Positions 16,911 to 24,948 of a DNA stretch of 64,000 bases are shown piece after piece. Where the stretch lies: assembly GCF_943192995.1 (NCBI RefSeq), contig NZ_CALPCP010000001.1:186001-250000 (forward strand). Direction: 5' to 3'. How positions within the stretch are numbered: the stretch's first letter is position 1; the number at the start of each line of letters is the position of its first letter. The notes under the pieces are model-generated. The model was given only the letters and a program-made list of their open reading frames with translations, was not told where the DNA came from and did not search any database. The stretch comes from Flintibacter muris. GTDB taxonomy: Bacteria; Bacillota; Clostridia; Oscillospirales; Oscillospiraceae. The translations under genes were made by a program, and so were the position numbers.

Positions 16911-17321
16911 TTAAAAAGTTTTTTTCATGCGCTCAAGCCCCCGTTTGATGGACTGGCGGACAGACTCCTCATGTACGCCCTCAGCCTCGGCAATTTCCTT
17001 GATGCTTTTTCCAAGAATGATGTGGGCATCGATCCTCCGGCCCTGGACTTCGGGCAGGGAGTTAAGGGCGTTCCACAGACGGCAGAACACTTCCATACGC
17101 TCCAGCAGTTCCTGCGGGGTGGGCTCATGCAGGCAGGCGGAATATTCGATCCCGTCATCGCAGTCCAGAGAATACTGCGCCTTGTGCCGGGAGAGCCGCC
17201 GCTGGTAGGCCATCTCATACCGGGCATCGGCCAGAAAGACAGCCGCCACCTCGTCGGAAACCTCGATAAACTGATCCTGTGTGTGCCAATAATAAAAATC
17301 TTTCAGATTGATTGTAGTCAT
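16911..17321 (-). CDS. Sigma-70-like factor of an integrative element
   Basis: 136 residues from ATG 17321 (MTTINLKDFYYWHTQDQFIE) with AGGTTTATT upstream; the frame upstream of this ATG is not protein-like. The C-terminus is a sigma-4 type helix-turn-helix (GKSIKEIAEAEGVHEESVRQ, SIKRGLERMKK). A YYWHTQD.F.EVSDEV N-terminus is typical of short sigma-like regulators in Tn916-like and related clostridial elements, where they control transfer genes. Palindrome copy 3 lies about 90 bp upstream. Confidence 0.8.
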   Translation of the reverse strand: MTTINLKDFYYWHTQDQFIEVSDEVAAVFLADARYEMAYQRRLSRHKAQYSLDCDDGIEYSACLHEPTPQELLERMEVFCRLWNALNSLPEVQGRRIDAHIILGKSIKEIAEAEGVHEESVRQSIKRGLERMKKTF

Positions 17322-17408
17322 AATAAACCTCCGTTTCGGTGTTTGGGTGAACGAGTGACCGAAACGGGGCTGGTGGGGAGCGGCATCCCGGGGAGCCGCC
17401 CCGAACCT

Positions 17409-17429
17409 TGGGACACTTTGTCTCGAAGT
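17409..17429. repeat. Element palindrome copy 3
   Basis: GGGACA-CTT-TGTCTC followed by GAAGT, about 90 bp upstream of the sigma-like gene. Confidence 0.7.
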
Positions 17430-17665
17430 GCGGATAACAAAAAACGCCTGCACAGCACAAAGCTATACAAGCGCATGAAATATAGTTGTATGATAAACGA
17501 AAAATTATTTCATGTAGAATGTCAAATTGCTCCGGTGGAGGGAACGGACTTTTTTTGACAACGGCAAAACCACTAAATTATTTGAATAGATATATTGCAT
17601 TACAGCGACTTCCTCCCACACAAGCCGTTGTAATAGCATGGTAGAGGGGATGCCTCATCCTATCA

Positions 17666-17703
17666 AAAAACAGCGGCTTTGATTTTCTCAAACCGCTGTT
17701 TTT
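17666..17703. terminator. Bidirectional terminator
   Basis: AAAAACAGCGG-C-TTTGA pairs with TCAAA-CCGCTGTTTTT, T-rich on both sides. The rest of 17454-17832 is AT-rich with no gene that I can support. Confidence 0.7.
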
Positions 17704-17797
17704 GCTCTTAAATGGACATATGAAATCGTCTGCCTATCAGCGGTTTTTTTCTTTTCTGCCGCTGGGCAGATAAAACAAATATAAGATAATAAAAAAT

Positions 17798-17842
17798 GAG
17801 CCGATAATCGTGACAAAGCTAAGGTTCACGATTTATCGGCTC
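17798..17842 (-). terminator. Terminator of the KTR/VOC operon
   Basis: Near-perfect 16-bp stem GAGCCGATAATCGTGA/TCACGAT-T-TATCGGCTC, followed on the minus strand by a T-run. Confidence 0.65.
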
Positions 17843-18021
17843 TGCGTCAATGCGTCTGGCTCTTTTAGTGTTAAGATTTTTTGGTATTTTACACTTATTA
17901 CAGTTTCATGCTTACACTTTGGGCAGAATAAGGGAAAGTTTTCAAGGATAGTATCTGCTCTAAGTTGTATGCGGGTTTTGCTGTTACACACTGGACAATA
18001 CAACCATACCCGTCCAGACAT
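17833..18021 (-). CDS. Cysteine-rich KTR protein
   Basis: 62 residues with two CxxC pairs (LYCPVCNSKTR and LFCPKCKHET) and the K-T-R motif that names the family. These zinc-ribbon mini-proteins are common cargo in Tn916-like elements beside resistance genes; their function is unknown. The start overlaps the stop of the VOC gene upstream, so the two are co-translated. AT-rich relative to the core chromosome. Confidence 0.85.
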   Translation of the reverse strand: MSGRVWLYCPVCNSKTRIQLRADTILENFPLFCPKCKHETVISVKYQKILTLKEPDALTQSR

Positions 18022-18461
18022 TAAACCACCTCACTTTCCGGTTTGTTAAACACAATTTCATATTTGATCCCCTCTAAATCTTTGAAAAACATCGCATAAT
18101 AATAGGGACCGTGTTCTTCAAAAATTCGTGGAGTATAAATTATATTTGCCCCTATTTCTTTGATACGCAAATAGAGCTCATCCACTTCTTTTCTTGAATT
18201 AGCTCTAAATGCCATATGGTGAAATGCTCCTGGTTTTCTTCGGTGTATAGTATCACTTTTGAAAGTTGTACGGGGTGAACATATAGCAAAATCAAAACTT
18301 TCGTTCAAATATTCAACCACATATAAATCGTGTTCTTCAATAACGGCGCTTATTTTGTCCGTCAGACTATATCCCAAAATGGGCATAAGTTTGTCATAAA
18401 ACGGCTCTGCGATCTTCATATTTTTAACCGTAATTTGAATATGGTCAATAATCGGTTTCAT
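18021..18461 (-). CDS. VOC-superfamily (glyoxalase/bleomycin-resistance-like) protein
   Basis: 146 residues with the paired beta-alpha-beta VOC fold: IDHIQITVKNMKIAEPFYDK at the start (metal His), GAFHHMAFRA in the middle and FKDLEGIKYEIVF at the end (metal Glu). Members are metal-dependent isomerases, dioxygenases or antibiotic-binding proteins; the substrate cannot be told. Low GC and the link to a KTR protein suggest horizontally carried cargo. Confidence 0.85.
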   Translation of the reverse strand: MKPIIDHIQITVKNMKIAEPFYDKLMPILGYSLTDKISAVIEEHDLYVVEYLNESFDFAICSPRTTFKSDTIHRRKPGAFHHMAFRANSRKEVDELYLRIKEIGANIIYTPRIFEEHGPYYYAMFFKDLEGIKYEIVFNKPESEVV

Positions 18462-18473
18462 CCTTTCCTCCTT

Positions 18474-19223
18474 CTAATTTGTGAGCCAATATTGTCGGCC
18501 ATCTCTGGTACGCTCCATAAATCCGTACATAATAAGGTATCGTCGAATAGTCATATAATCAGCATAAATAGGCTTGAGAATTTCATTAACTTCTTGCTCA
18601 CTGTATTTTTTTCCATATTCAAATTGTTCAGCTATTTTTCCAAGGATAACAACCTTTTTCTTTTCTTTGGGCGAAAAAGATTTTAGTACAAGAGGTTGAA
18701 TACTGGAAAAAAAAGTCTCAACAATGTGTTGCTTTTCATCCTCTGTGATAAGATAGCGATCATCCACATAAATTGCATTATTATGAATGGGAATGATCTG
18801 TTCAGTGGTTGTTGGTTCATCCTCAAACACTAATTCATACATGGCTAAATAGAATTTAGCCTGTTTTGCCTTTTCCCTAAATGTAAAGCGTTGTCTACGA
18901 ATTGTAGCCTCTGTTACATTTAATTTTTTTGCCATATCCTTATCAGACATTTTTGAATAGAACATAGCAAGTAAATCTCTCTGGTTTTGGGTTAGAGTAT
19001 TATACTTTGACTCCGAGCAAAGCAACTGTGTCAAATTGCTATCGTGGGACTGACTAATGTGTTTCATTACCGCAGGTTCAGCCATAAAAAAGTTTCCCTC
19101 AATTTGAAACACCTGGCCAATATTAAATACCTGCCCACAATGATTGCAGACAAAAGCATCTTGCTCCTTGTCATACTTATACCCTTTTTTGATTTCATCA
19201 AGTGTCATTTTTCCGTAGTCCAT
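18474..19223 (-). CDS. DUF2087-type transcriptional regulator
   Basis: 249 residues. An N-terminal zinc-finger-like segment (FVCNHCGQVF ... H-x3-H) is followed by a LuxR/sigma-type helix-turn-helix (LTQNQRDLLAMFYSKMSDKD, MAKKLNVTEATIRRQ) and a C-terminal DUF2087 winged domain (EQFEYGKKYSEQEVNEILK, YADYMTIRRYLIMYGFMER). It lies 12 bp upstream of the VOC gene on the same strand, likely controlling it. AT-rich. Confidence 0.85.
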   Translation of the reverse strand: MDYGKMTLDEIKKGYKYDKEQDAFVCNHCGQVFNIGQVFQIEGNFFMAEPAVMKHISQSHDSNLTQLLCSESKYNTLTQNQRDLLAMFYSKMSDKDMAKKLNVTEATIRRQRFTFREKAKQAKFYLAMYELVFEDEPTTTEQIIPIHNNAIYVDDRYLITEDEKQHIVETFFSSIQPLVLKSFSPKEKKKVVILGKIAEQFEYGKKYSEQEVNEILKPIYADYMTIRRYLIMYGFMERTRDGRQYWLTN

Positions 19224-19370
19224 ATTTCTTCTCCTTTCTTATAAACATATTATACTTTTGTTTATTATAATTGTCAACAATGAAAAAATGACGAAATTAA
19301 ATACTACTAAAACTGAAATTATGTTTCATTCACATAATTTAACCCGAAATGTAGAATGATATAGGGTGAT

Positions 19371-19736
19371 ATGAAAATGAACCAAGATGAAAGACGATTT
19401 GACTTTCATGGTTTGGGTTTGGCTATTAAGCAGGCCAGAGAAGAACGGGGTTGGACACAGGCTTATCTTGCGGAGTTAGTTGGAAAGACTGATCGCACAA
19501 TTATGAGCATTGAAAACAAAGGACAGCACCCCAGTTTTAACTTATTCTTCCAGCTAGTCACTATGTTTGATATTTCCGTAGACCAATTTTTCTATACGGA
19601 AGGACACCGGGGCGAGAACAGTTGCCGTAAATCTATTGATGTCATGCTGAACTCAATGGACGAGAAAGAACTCGTTGTTATGAAAGCCACAGCAGAAGGA
19701 TTGAAAAAAGCCAGAGAAACGGAGGTTCAAGAGTAA
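19371..19736 (+). CDS. XRE-family DNA-binding regulator
   Basis: 121 residues with an N-terminal lambda-type helix-turn-helix (GLAIKQAREERGWTQAYLAE, LVGKTDRTIMSIENKGQHPS) and a helical C-terminus. It is divergent from the DUF2087 gene across a 147-bp AT-rich gap. AGGGTGAT precedes ATG 19371; ATG 19377 is also possible. Probably the maintenance or transfer switch of the element. Its last codons form one arm of the terminator. Confidence 0.85.
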   Translation: MKMNQDERRFDFHGLGLAIKQAREERGWTQAYLAELVGKTDRTIMSIENKGQHPSFNLFFQLVTMFDISVDQFFYTEGHRGENSCRKSIDVMLNSMDEKELVVMKATAEGLKKARETEVQE

Positions 19737-19751
19737 GAACCTCCGTTTTTT
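19720..19751 (+). terminator. Terminator whose stem includes the XRE gene's last codons
   Basis: CGGAGGTTC/GAACCTCCG followed by TTTTTT; the TAA stop lies in the loop. Confidence 0.85.
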
Positions 19752-19869
19752 GCGCCATGTAGAGGAATCGCACAAAACGGCAAGCAGGGCAGGTGTGCCC
19801 ACACCTGCTATTTTCTTGTGCCGCTGGCCCTGCGAAAATGCTTGTTGGGGAGCTCCCCAAACCCGCAGG

Positions 19870-19890
19870 ACTTCGGGACAAAGTGTCCCA
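19870..19890. repeat. Element palindrome copy 4 (inverted)
   Basis: ACTTC then GGGACA-AAG-TGTCCC; reverse complement of the motif at 15926. Other strong hairpins stand close by: GCAGGTGTG/CACACCTGC (19789-19808) and TTGGGGAGCTCCCCAA near 19855. Confidence 0.7.
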
Positions 19891-19927
19891 AAGTCCCGGC
19901 GCTTACGCTTATTGTCTGCGGCCCGGG

Positions 19928-20755
19928 CTACCGCTCCGGGGCCTTATTTTCCCGCCCGTCCGTGTGGCCGAGCAGATGGTCAATGTTCGCCTTGACCGCC
20001 ACGGCCTGCCGCATATCCGCCTGGGCCTTGCGGTACTTTGCATAAAAGGCCTTTTTCTTTTCCGCCAACTCCTGGCGGGTCTTTTTCATATCCGCTATTT
20101 TGGGAAGTTTCTCCCCGTTTAAGAGTTTGTTCAATGCCGCTTTCGCCGCCCGGTAGCTGGCAAGCTCCGCCTCGTGCTCCGCAAGATATTTTTTACTGTA
20201 CCGGGCCGCCTTATAGCCATCAAATACAGGCCGGGTCTTGGCATAGTCTACCGTGGCCGCCATAAGCCCGGATGTCTTTTCGAGGGCCGCCTCCATTTCC
20301 TGCAGTTTCCCGGCCAGAGCGTGAAAGTGCTCCACCGCCGCCTCGGTGCTGGCCGCCATAGACTCATAGTCTGTAAGGCCATGCTCCCGCAGATACTGGA
20401 GGGCGGCGGCCATCTGTTTTAGATTGTAAACCTTGGCCCACCGTTCATAAGCCGGGCCCTTGCCCTCGGCCATGCGCTGTTGAATATCAATAATGAGATT
20501 AACCCGCCGGACAGGAGCCGGGGCCTCGTCCGCAAGTTCCGGGATGGGCCGCTCCCCGGCAATCACCGCCCGGATGTCCTCGGGATCAAAGCCGTCCCCA
20601 AGGGTGGATGCCCGCAGGCGGGTGGGCTTATCCTGCCCGGGGGCAAGGAACGAAATCACACCGCCCCGGCCATGCTTTACCGTAAATCCAGACTCCTCCA
20701 TCAGCCGCAGGAACTCCGCAAAGTCGGCGGGCTTTTGCTGCGCTCTCAATATTTT
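19928..20755 (-). pseudogene. Relaxase C-terminal half, 5'-truncated by recombination
   Basis: About 275 residues of a MobA/VirD2-type relaxase tail: RAQQKPADFAEFLRLMEESG, FLAPGQDKPTRLRASTLGDG, then a long coiled coil with YERWAKVYNLKQMAAALQYL and YAKTRPVFDGYKAARYSKK. The catalytic N-terminus is missing: at about 20755 the frame joins the 5' end of a histidine kinase gene. It is homologous to the relaxase tails at 2-433 and 38894-39360. The element whose integrase is at 14166 can therefore not self-mobilise with this protein. Confidence 0.82.
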
Positions 20756-20900
20756 CCTTGTAGAACACAATTCCCATGCTCCGCTGCATCTCAATTAGGA
20801 ACAGCTCCAGACAGCAGGTAGCCACAAAGGAGATCAGCAGAAAAAATGGGATGCAGTTCCAGACCGGACGGAGCAGGAGAAGAATTCGGCCTTTCCTCAT
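20755..20900 (-). pseudogene. Histidine kinase, 5' fragment only
   Basis: Starts MRKGRILLLLRPVWNCIPFF with one membrane helix and ends near IVFYKENIES at the junction with the relaxase tail; ~48 residues of an expected 350-450. The start overlaps the stop of the upstream response regulator by 4 bp (ATGA), the usual order in this type of two-component operon. No catalytic domain remains. Confidence 0.7.
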
Positions 20901-21568
20901 TTCAACACCGCCTTATAGCCCAGTCCCCGCACGGTGACGATCTCAAAGGCGTCACAGTCTGAAAATTTGTCCCGCAGCTTGGCCATATACACATCCACAG
21001 CCCTGGGTGCGGTGGATGTCTCTACATCCCAGAATTCGTCCATAAGCTGCGTGCGGGTGAAAGCCTTTTTCGGATAGGAAAGTAGCTTATAAAGGATGTT
21101 GAACTCCCGGTGGGTCAGAGGAACCTCTGTACCATCCAGATAAGCTGTGCGCTCATCCGCATCCAATACCAGACCGCCTGCCTCCAGCCTGTGGCTGCTG
21201 GCGATCCTGGCCCGCCGCAGCAGCGCCCCGATCCGGAGAAACAATTCATCCAAGTGGATGGGTTTCACCATATAATCGTCAATGCCCGCTCGGTAGCCTC
21301 GCTGCTTGGAGGCGAAATCGTCCCGCGCCGTCATGAACAGGATGGGGACATTGGCTTCCAGCTCCCGCACGGTCTGGGCAAATTCAAAGCCGTCAACGCC
21401 GGGCATCATGATATCGGAAATAATCAAGTCAAAGGCCGCGGCATACATGGCGTCATAGGCATCGGTGGCGTTCAGGCAGCCGGCCGCCTCATAGCCGCTC
21501 TGATTCAGGAACGTGCAGACCGACCGGTTAAGCTCCTTGTCGTCCTCAACCACCAATATTTTGAACAT
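20897..21568 (-). CDS. OmpR-family response regulator (orphaned)
   Basis: 223 residues, complete: receiver with EDD at 8-10, phospho-Asp in LIISDIMMPG, the T in LFMTARDD, and K in YMVKPIHL; then a winged-helix domain (LTHREFNILYKLLSYPKKAF, RAVDVYMAKLRDK, VTVRGLGYKAV). Its partner kinase is cut off after ~48 residues, so phosphorylation would need a non-cognate donor. Upstream lies an AT-rich promoter region, then the terminator of the 21877-22245 operon. Confidence 0.92.
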   Translation of the reverse strand: MFKILVVEDDKELNRSVCTFLNQSGYEAAGCLNATDAYDAMYAAAFDLIISDIMMPGVDGFEFAQTVRELEANVPILFMTARDDFASKQRGYRAGIDDYMVKPIHLDELFLRIGALLRRARIASSHRLEAGGLVLDADERTAYLDGTEVPLTHREFNILYKLLSYPKKAFTRTQLMDEFWDVETSTAPRAVDVYMAKLRDKFSDCDAFEIVTVRGLGYKAVLK

Positions 21569-21661
21569 AAGCGTTCCTCCACAAGCTGTTTTGCCTATTA
21601 TAGCACAGAAATGTTAAAGTTTTGTTTGCGTTTTACTCATTTATAAAAATTTATCAAAAAT

Positions 21662-21694
21662 CTGACCTGCGCCAAGGGGAATGGCGCAGGTCAG
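21662..21694 (-). terminator. Terminator of the 22245-21707 operon
   Basis: 12-bp perfect stem CTGACCTGCGCC/GGCGCAGGTCAG followed on the minus strand by ATTTTTG. Confidence 0.8.
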
Positions 21695-21706
21695 ACCAAC
21701 TGCTCA

Positions 21707-21860
21707 TCAGGACTTTTCTATCGTTTTGACAGCTTCACCTTGGCCGCCTCCATAGGTATGCTTAATCATTTCCCCGAAAATGGGTAACCGCTGTAATGAT
21801 GGCGGCAGTGGCAGCAAGAACAGCACTGGTAGCTACGGCGGCAATAAATGCTTTTTTCAT
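21707..21860 (-). pseudogene. Small membrane peptide gene with a frameshift
   Basis: From ATG 21860 (RBS GGAGGGGTTTCC) the frame encodes MKKAFIAAVATSAVLAATAA, a single hydrophobic helix, and ends after 32 residues. One base out of frame the sequence continues naturally as PIFGEMIKHTYGGGQGEAVK and TIEKS to a stop at 21707, giving ~51 residues if joined. Either a one-base indel broke the gene or the short product is real. It follows the 21877 membrane protein by 16 bp and precedes a terminator. Confidence 0.5.
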
Positions 21861-21876
21861 GGAAACCCCTCCTTCG

Positions 21877-22245
21877 TTATTTCAGACCTTTGCAGACAGG
21901 AATGAGACACAACAGCAGAACGATGCCAACGATACCCACGGCAATGCCAGGGATCATGATGTTCCAGACCATAGTCATGCACATTCCAACGCCGAACACG
22001 ATTGTGGAAAAAACGCCGAACAGCGTAGCTGCGATGGTTTTGCCACTGAATACGATAGCGGGCTTGCCGTCCATTTTGCGGCGGACGAGCAGCATAGCCA
22101 GCAGTACCACCAGCCCAATGGCCCCCGTCACAACCCCCTGGGTCATGGCGTTCCACTCCGGCAGGAGGACCATGCACATCCCCAGGGCAAACAGGATACC
22201 GCCGACCACGCTCATAATCAGGGTTACAAAGTCTTTTTTATTCAT
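21877..22245 (-). CDS. Small four-helix membrane protein
   Basis: 122 residues with four predicted membrane segments (about 8-25, 36-52, 71-90, 96-115) and a short basic loop (RRKMDGK). No family recognised with confidence; similar proteins occur next to two-component systems in Clostridia. It heads a two-gene operon with the small peptide gene, behind a palindrome at 22275. Confidence 0.7.
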   Translation of the reverse strand: MNKKDFVTLIMSVVGGILFALGMCMVLLPEWNAMTQGVVTGAIGLVVLLAMLLVRRKMDGKPAIVFSGKTIAATLFGVFSTIVFGVGMCMTMVWNIMIPGIAVGIVGIVLLLCLIPVCKGLK

Positions 22246-22274
22246 AGTTAAGAATCCTCCAAAATGTCTGATTT

Positions 22275-22292
22275 CAAGTGGTATTTCACTTG
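22275..22292. promoter_or_regulatory. Palindrome upstream of the membrane protein gene
   Basis: CAAGTG-GTATTT-CACTTG, perfect 6-bp arms, 30 bp before the start at 22245, in an AT-rich promoter region. Confidence 0.55.
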
Positions 22293-22498
22293 TTGACTAT
22301 ATTGTACAATCTGATTGTTTTTGTAAAGTTTGAAAATTGTTTGAGAAATATTAAAATTGTTCCGCCTTTGAAGTAGGAGATTTCCGATAACGTAGGCCAG
22401 CAGGGCATCGGAATATCGAAAACGATATTCCAATGCAGCTTGTTGGGGGTCTCGCCTGTCGGCTTGGTCGGCACTTCTGAGCGCCTGCGGCCCTCAGA

Positions 22499-22670
22499 GG
22501 TCGCCACTGGCGACCTGCGCCCCCAAGCCCCGGACCGACCGCAAAGCGGTCAGTCGAACACTCCTGACGGTGCGGCTTTCCACTTCCTTCGGTCGCTCGT
22601 TCCCGCACATCCGCGCAGGAAGAACGGGGCGCAACTGCGCCCCCGTCAGGAGTGTGCCGGTCCCGGCACA
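22499..22670. other. Cluster of six stacked inverted repeats
   Basis: In 172 bp: AGGTCGCC/GGCGACCT (22499-22517), GACCGC/GCGGTC (22538-22552), ACACTCCTGACGG pairing with CCGTCAGGAGTGT across 72 bp (22559-22571 and 22644-22656), GTGCGG/CCGCAC inside it, GGGGCGC/GCGCCCC (22627-22644) and GTGCCGG/CCGGCAC (22655-22670). It runs into the SLOG-like remnant. It looks like an origin of transfer or a structured RNA of the conjugative module. The rest of 22293-22645 holds no gene I can support. Confidence 0.55.
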
Positions 22671-23035
22671 ATATCACCGTGGGAGATCAGCCGGGTAATA
22701 GGATCGATCACGATGATCTCCCGGCCCATCTTCCGCGCGTATCGCATGGTTGCTGCCGTTCCGCCGCGCCGTTCTCCGTTGTAGACGGCCAGCAGAGCGG
22801 CGGCGTGGTCTACCAGAAAGCGGTTACGCTCCAGCATACAATTTCTGTGGTAAGCCCTGCTGACGTAGACAATAGAATCTGCCCGGCCCAGGATAGAATG
22901 ATAGAGGTCCTGCGATGAAGCTGACCATCTCCTTTCGCGCTGTTGGCACAGCCACAACGATACCCAAACCAGAGAGAGAAAGCCATTCACGATACCCAAC
23001 AAAAATCCGCTGTCAATCCCCAGCAATACCAACAA
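22646..23035 (-). pseudogene. SLOG/DUF1273-like protein, C-terminal part
   Basis: The frame matches the C-terminal half of the SLOG proteins found in clostridial conjugative elements: RERRWSASSQDLYHSILGRA, DSIVYVSRAYH, LVDHAAALLAVYNGERRGGT, and a final DP. The N-terminal Rossmann start (normally with GHRP) is missing and replaced by a non-conserved hydrophobic stretch. SLOG proteins bind nucleotides; the element role is unknown. It runs 7 bp after the PAPS-reductase-like gene. Confidence 0.6.
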
Positions 23036-23042
23036 TCCCCGG

Positions 23043-23801
23043 CTATGCCGCCTGCCTGAGAGCCGCTATGCCGTCCTCCTGCCGGAACATGGAGTCAATG
23101 TCGGAGAACTTCTGGGTGCGGTTGAATTTCTCTGTTGCTTTATTGGGGATAGCCTGGAGCGCCAGCATCCTGGCCCACAGGTCCGGGTGGTAGTCGTAGA
23201 GGTGGCGCAGCTCCGGCAGCTTTGCGTTGGGGCAGAACCAGCACCCGCCCCGGTCGGTGAATTCGTAGACAGGAGAAAGCAGCCCCGCGTCCTCGCAGAG
23301 CTGCCATGCGTCCTGTTCCCTGAAATTATATTTTGCCAGCAGGGATACCTGCCTGCCGCCCTCCAGACGGAGCAGCCGTTCATGCTCATCTTTGGCGATG
23401 CCGATATACTGGACCGTCCCAGGCGGCAGGGTTTTCTGATACCGCTGGATGGGCCGGACCTTGCAGTCCCGCTGGACGGCGCACTTCCCACACAGAGGGA
23501 AGGAGCGTACCATGCCCTTTTTCGGGCCGCGGGTCACCCGCCCGGTGAACAGCTCCACATAGGTCTTTTCCGAGCGGAGAACGATTATTTTTACCCCCAT
23601 CCGCTCCAATGCAGGAATAGCGGTGTTGTAGATGAAGTCCCGATGCTCCGGCACCTCGCCGGAAATGTCCTTGTCGAACATCACTTCGCAGTAGACCGCC
23701 TCATCCAAAGGTTCACCATGCTCTTTCACTAACAAAATGGTAGCCAGCGAATCTTTCCCGAATGAGCATGAGGCGATAAACTTGGGCCGCTCCACTGTCA
23801 C
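23043..23801 (-). CDS. PAPS-reductase-like (PP-loop) protein of a conjugative element
   Basis: 252 residues. The N-terminal PP-loop ASCSFGKDSLATILL binds ATP; two Cys clusters follow (LCGKCAVQRDCK and GGCWFCPNAK) that probably hold a metal or iron-sulfur site. Such phosphoadenosine-phosphosulfate-reductase-domain proteins are common in phages and conjugative elements and relate to DNA phosphorothioation DndC or tRNA thiolation enzymes; the reaction is unproven. The start overlaps the stop of the 23798 gene by 4 bp. Confidence 0.8.
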   Translation of the reverse strand: MTVERPKFIASCSFGKDSLATILLVKEHGEPLDEAVYCEVMFDKDISGEVPEHRDFIYNTAIPALERMGVKIIVLRSEKTYVELFTGRVTRGPKKGMVRSFPLCGKCAVQRDCKVRPIQRYQKTLPPGTVQYIGIAKDEHERLLRLEGGRQVSLLAKYNFREQDAWQLCEDAGLLSPVYEFTDRGGCWFCPNAKLPELRHLYDYHPDLWARMLALQAIPNKATEKFNRTQKFSDIDSMFRQEDGIAALRQAA

Positions 23802-24247
23802 CGCTCCTGTCTGGGCGCTTTCTTCTTGGAAGCGGTCTTTTGGCCAGACTTATCCTTTGCCGGAGGCTGCTTCTGTGCCTTGTCCTTTGGACCGAAGATC
23901 GCATCCTCCAGACGATCCAGCCACGTCATGTCCGCTTCCTCAGCCTTACATTCGATTTTCCTGATCTTGCAGCCAAACTCCTCCAGCGCCTCCTGAACAC
24001 ACTGTACACTGTAGGTGGAGAAGCTCTCCGCTTCAGCCTCGTTTTCGTCATGGCAGTGAAAGGTATATTCCAGATGCACCATACGGCCATTAAAGCGGAA
24101 ATTGAGATCGCTGGAGACATAGCCGCTGCCCAAGGTATTGTCCTTCTCATAGACTTCCTTAACGTGCTGCACAAACTGCTTCTGCACATCCGGGAGCAGC
24201 AGCATATTGAATTCGCCAGAACCGTCAAAGTCGAGACGGAAACTCAC
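23798..24247 (-). CDS. Hypothetical element protein with Lys-rich tail
   Basis: 149 residues starting MSFRLDFDGSGEFNMLLLPD; a mixed alpha/beta body with LNFRFNGRMVHLEYTFHCHD, then a WLDRLEDAIFG helix and a very basic C-terminus. No family recognised. It starts where the truncated primase frame ends, so its 5' end may itself be a deletion product. Confidence 0.55.
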   Translation of the reverse strand: MSFRLDFDGSGEFNMLLLPDVQKQFVQHVKEVYEKDNTLGSGYVSSDLNFRFNGRMVHLEYTFHCHDENEAEAESFSTYSVQCVQEALEEFGCKIRKIECKAEEADMTWLDRLEDAIFGPKDKAQKQPPAKDKSGQKTASKKKAPRQER

Positions 24248-24846
24248 TTTTGTCGCTGCCCACCGCGTCCCCCTTGAAGCCGGGGCCGTTCAGGTCGTAG
24301 GTGCCGCGCTTGCTGGCGAACACCGGCTTGCCGCCGCTGTCCCGGCCCACGAAGACGCAGTTGTGATGCAGGCTGTCCTCATACAGCAGGCCGGAGTCGA
24401 TAAAGCCACGGATGACCTGGGCGGCGATGCCTCTCTTTTGAAGATAGGCGAACACCCGCCGCTGGTCCCCGTTGGCGATGGGCAGGGCGAAAACGGGCTT
24501 TTCCTCCTGCTGCGCAGGCTTGGGGCGCGGGGCGGGGGAGTCCCTGGAACGCTTGCCGTTGAACTCCAGCAGGTAGTTCACCGCCTCCCGGAAGTCCTTG
24601 CCGCAGAACTCCTGCAGGAACGTGATGGCGTCCCCGCCCGTGCCGTTGGAGTAACGCTTCCAGGTGCGGCGGTCCTTGATGCGGAGGCTGTCCATCTCCC
24701 TGGTGGTGTGGTAGCGACTGCCCAGGCGGCGGACGGTGTAGCCCAGGTGTTCCAGCAGGTCCGGCAGGTCTGTCCCCTTGGCGGTCTCCATTTCCTCGTC
24801 CGTGAAGCGGAAGGCTGGGGTTGCGCTTTGTCTCGTGGTGGTTCAC
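24225..24846 (-). pseudogene. DUF3991/TOPRIM primase-like protein, broken at both ends
   Basis: The N-terminal DNA-binding part is clear: LPDLLEHLGYTVRRLGSRYH, IKDRRTWKRYSNGTGGDAIT, FLQEFCGKDFREAVNYLLEF, then the DUF3991 region FAYLQKRGIAAQVIRGFIDS up to FKGDAVGSDKS, where a stop follows instead of the TOPRIM catalytic half. Upstream, a good AGGAGGTGAACC leads into GTG 24846 (MNHHETKRNP), but an extra C in CCCC near 24821 shifts the frame before AFRFTDEEMETAKG. Both defects indicate loss of function, or a sequencing slip at the first. Confidence 0.7.
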
Positions 24847-24867
24847 CTCCTTCTGGCGAAACGAAAA

Positions 24868-24910
24868 GAAGCCCCCAGAGCATCCCGATTCAGGATGCTC
24901 TGGGGGCTTC
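24868..24910 (-). terminator. Strong terminator after the RHH-like gene
   Basis: 18-bp perfect stem GAAGCCCCCAGAGCATCC with its complement, 7-nt loop, T-rich tail on the minus strand. Confidence 0.88.
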
Positions 24911-24948
24911 TCATCTGCTGTTTGGTTGTCACGGCCTCACACGGCCCA

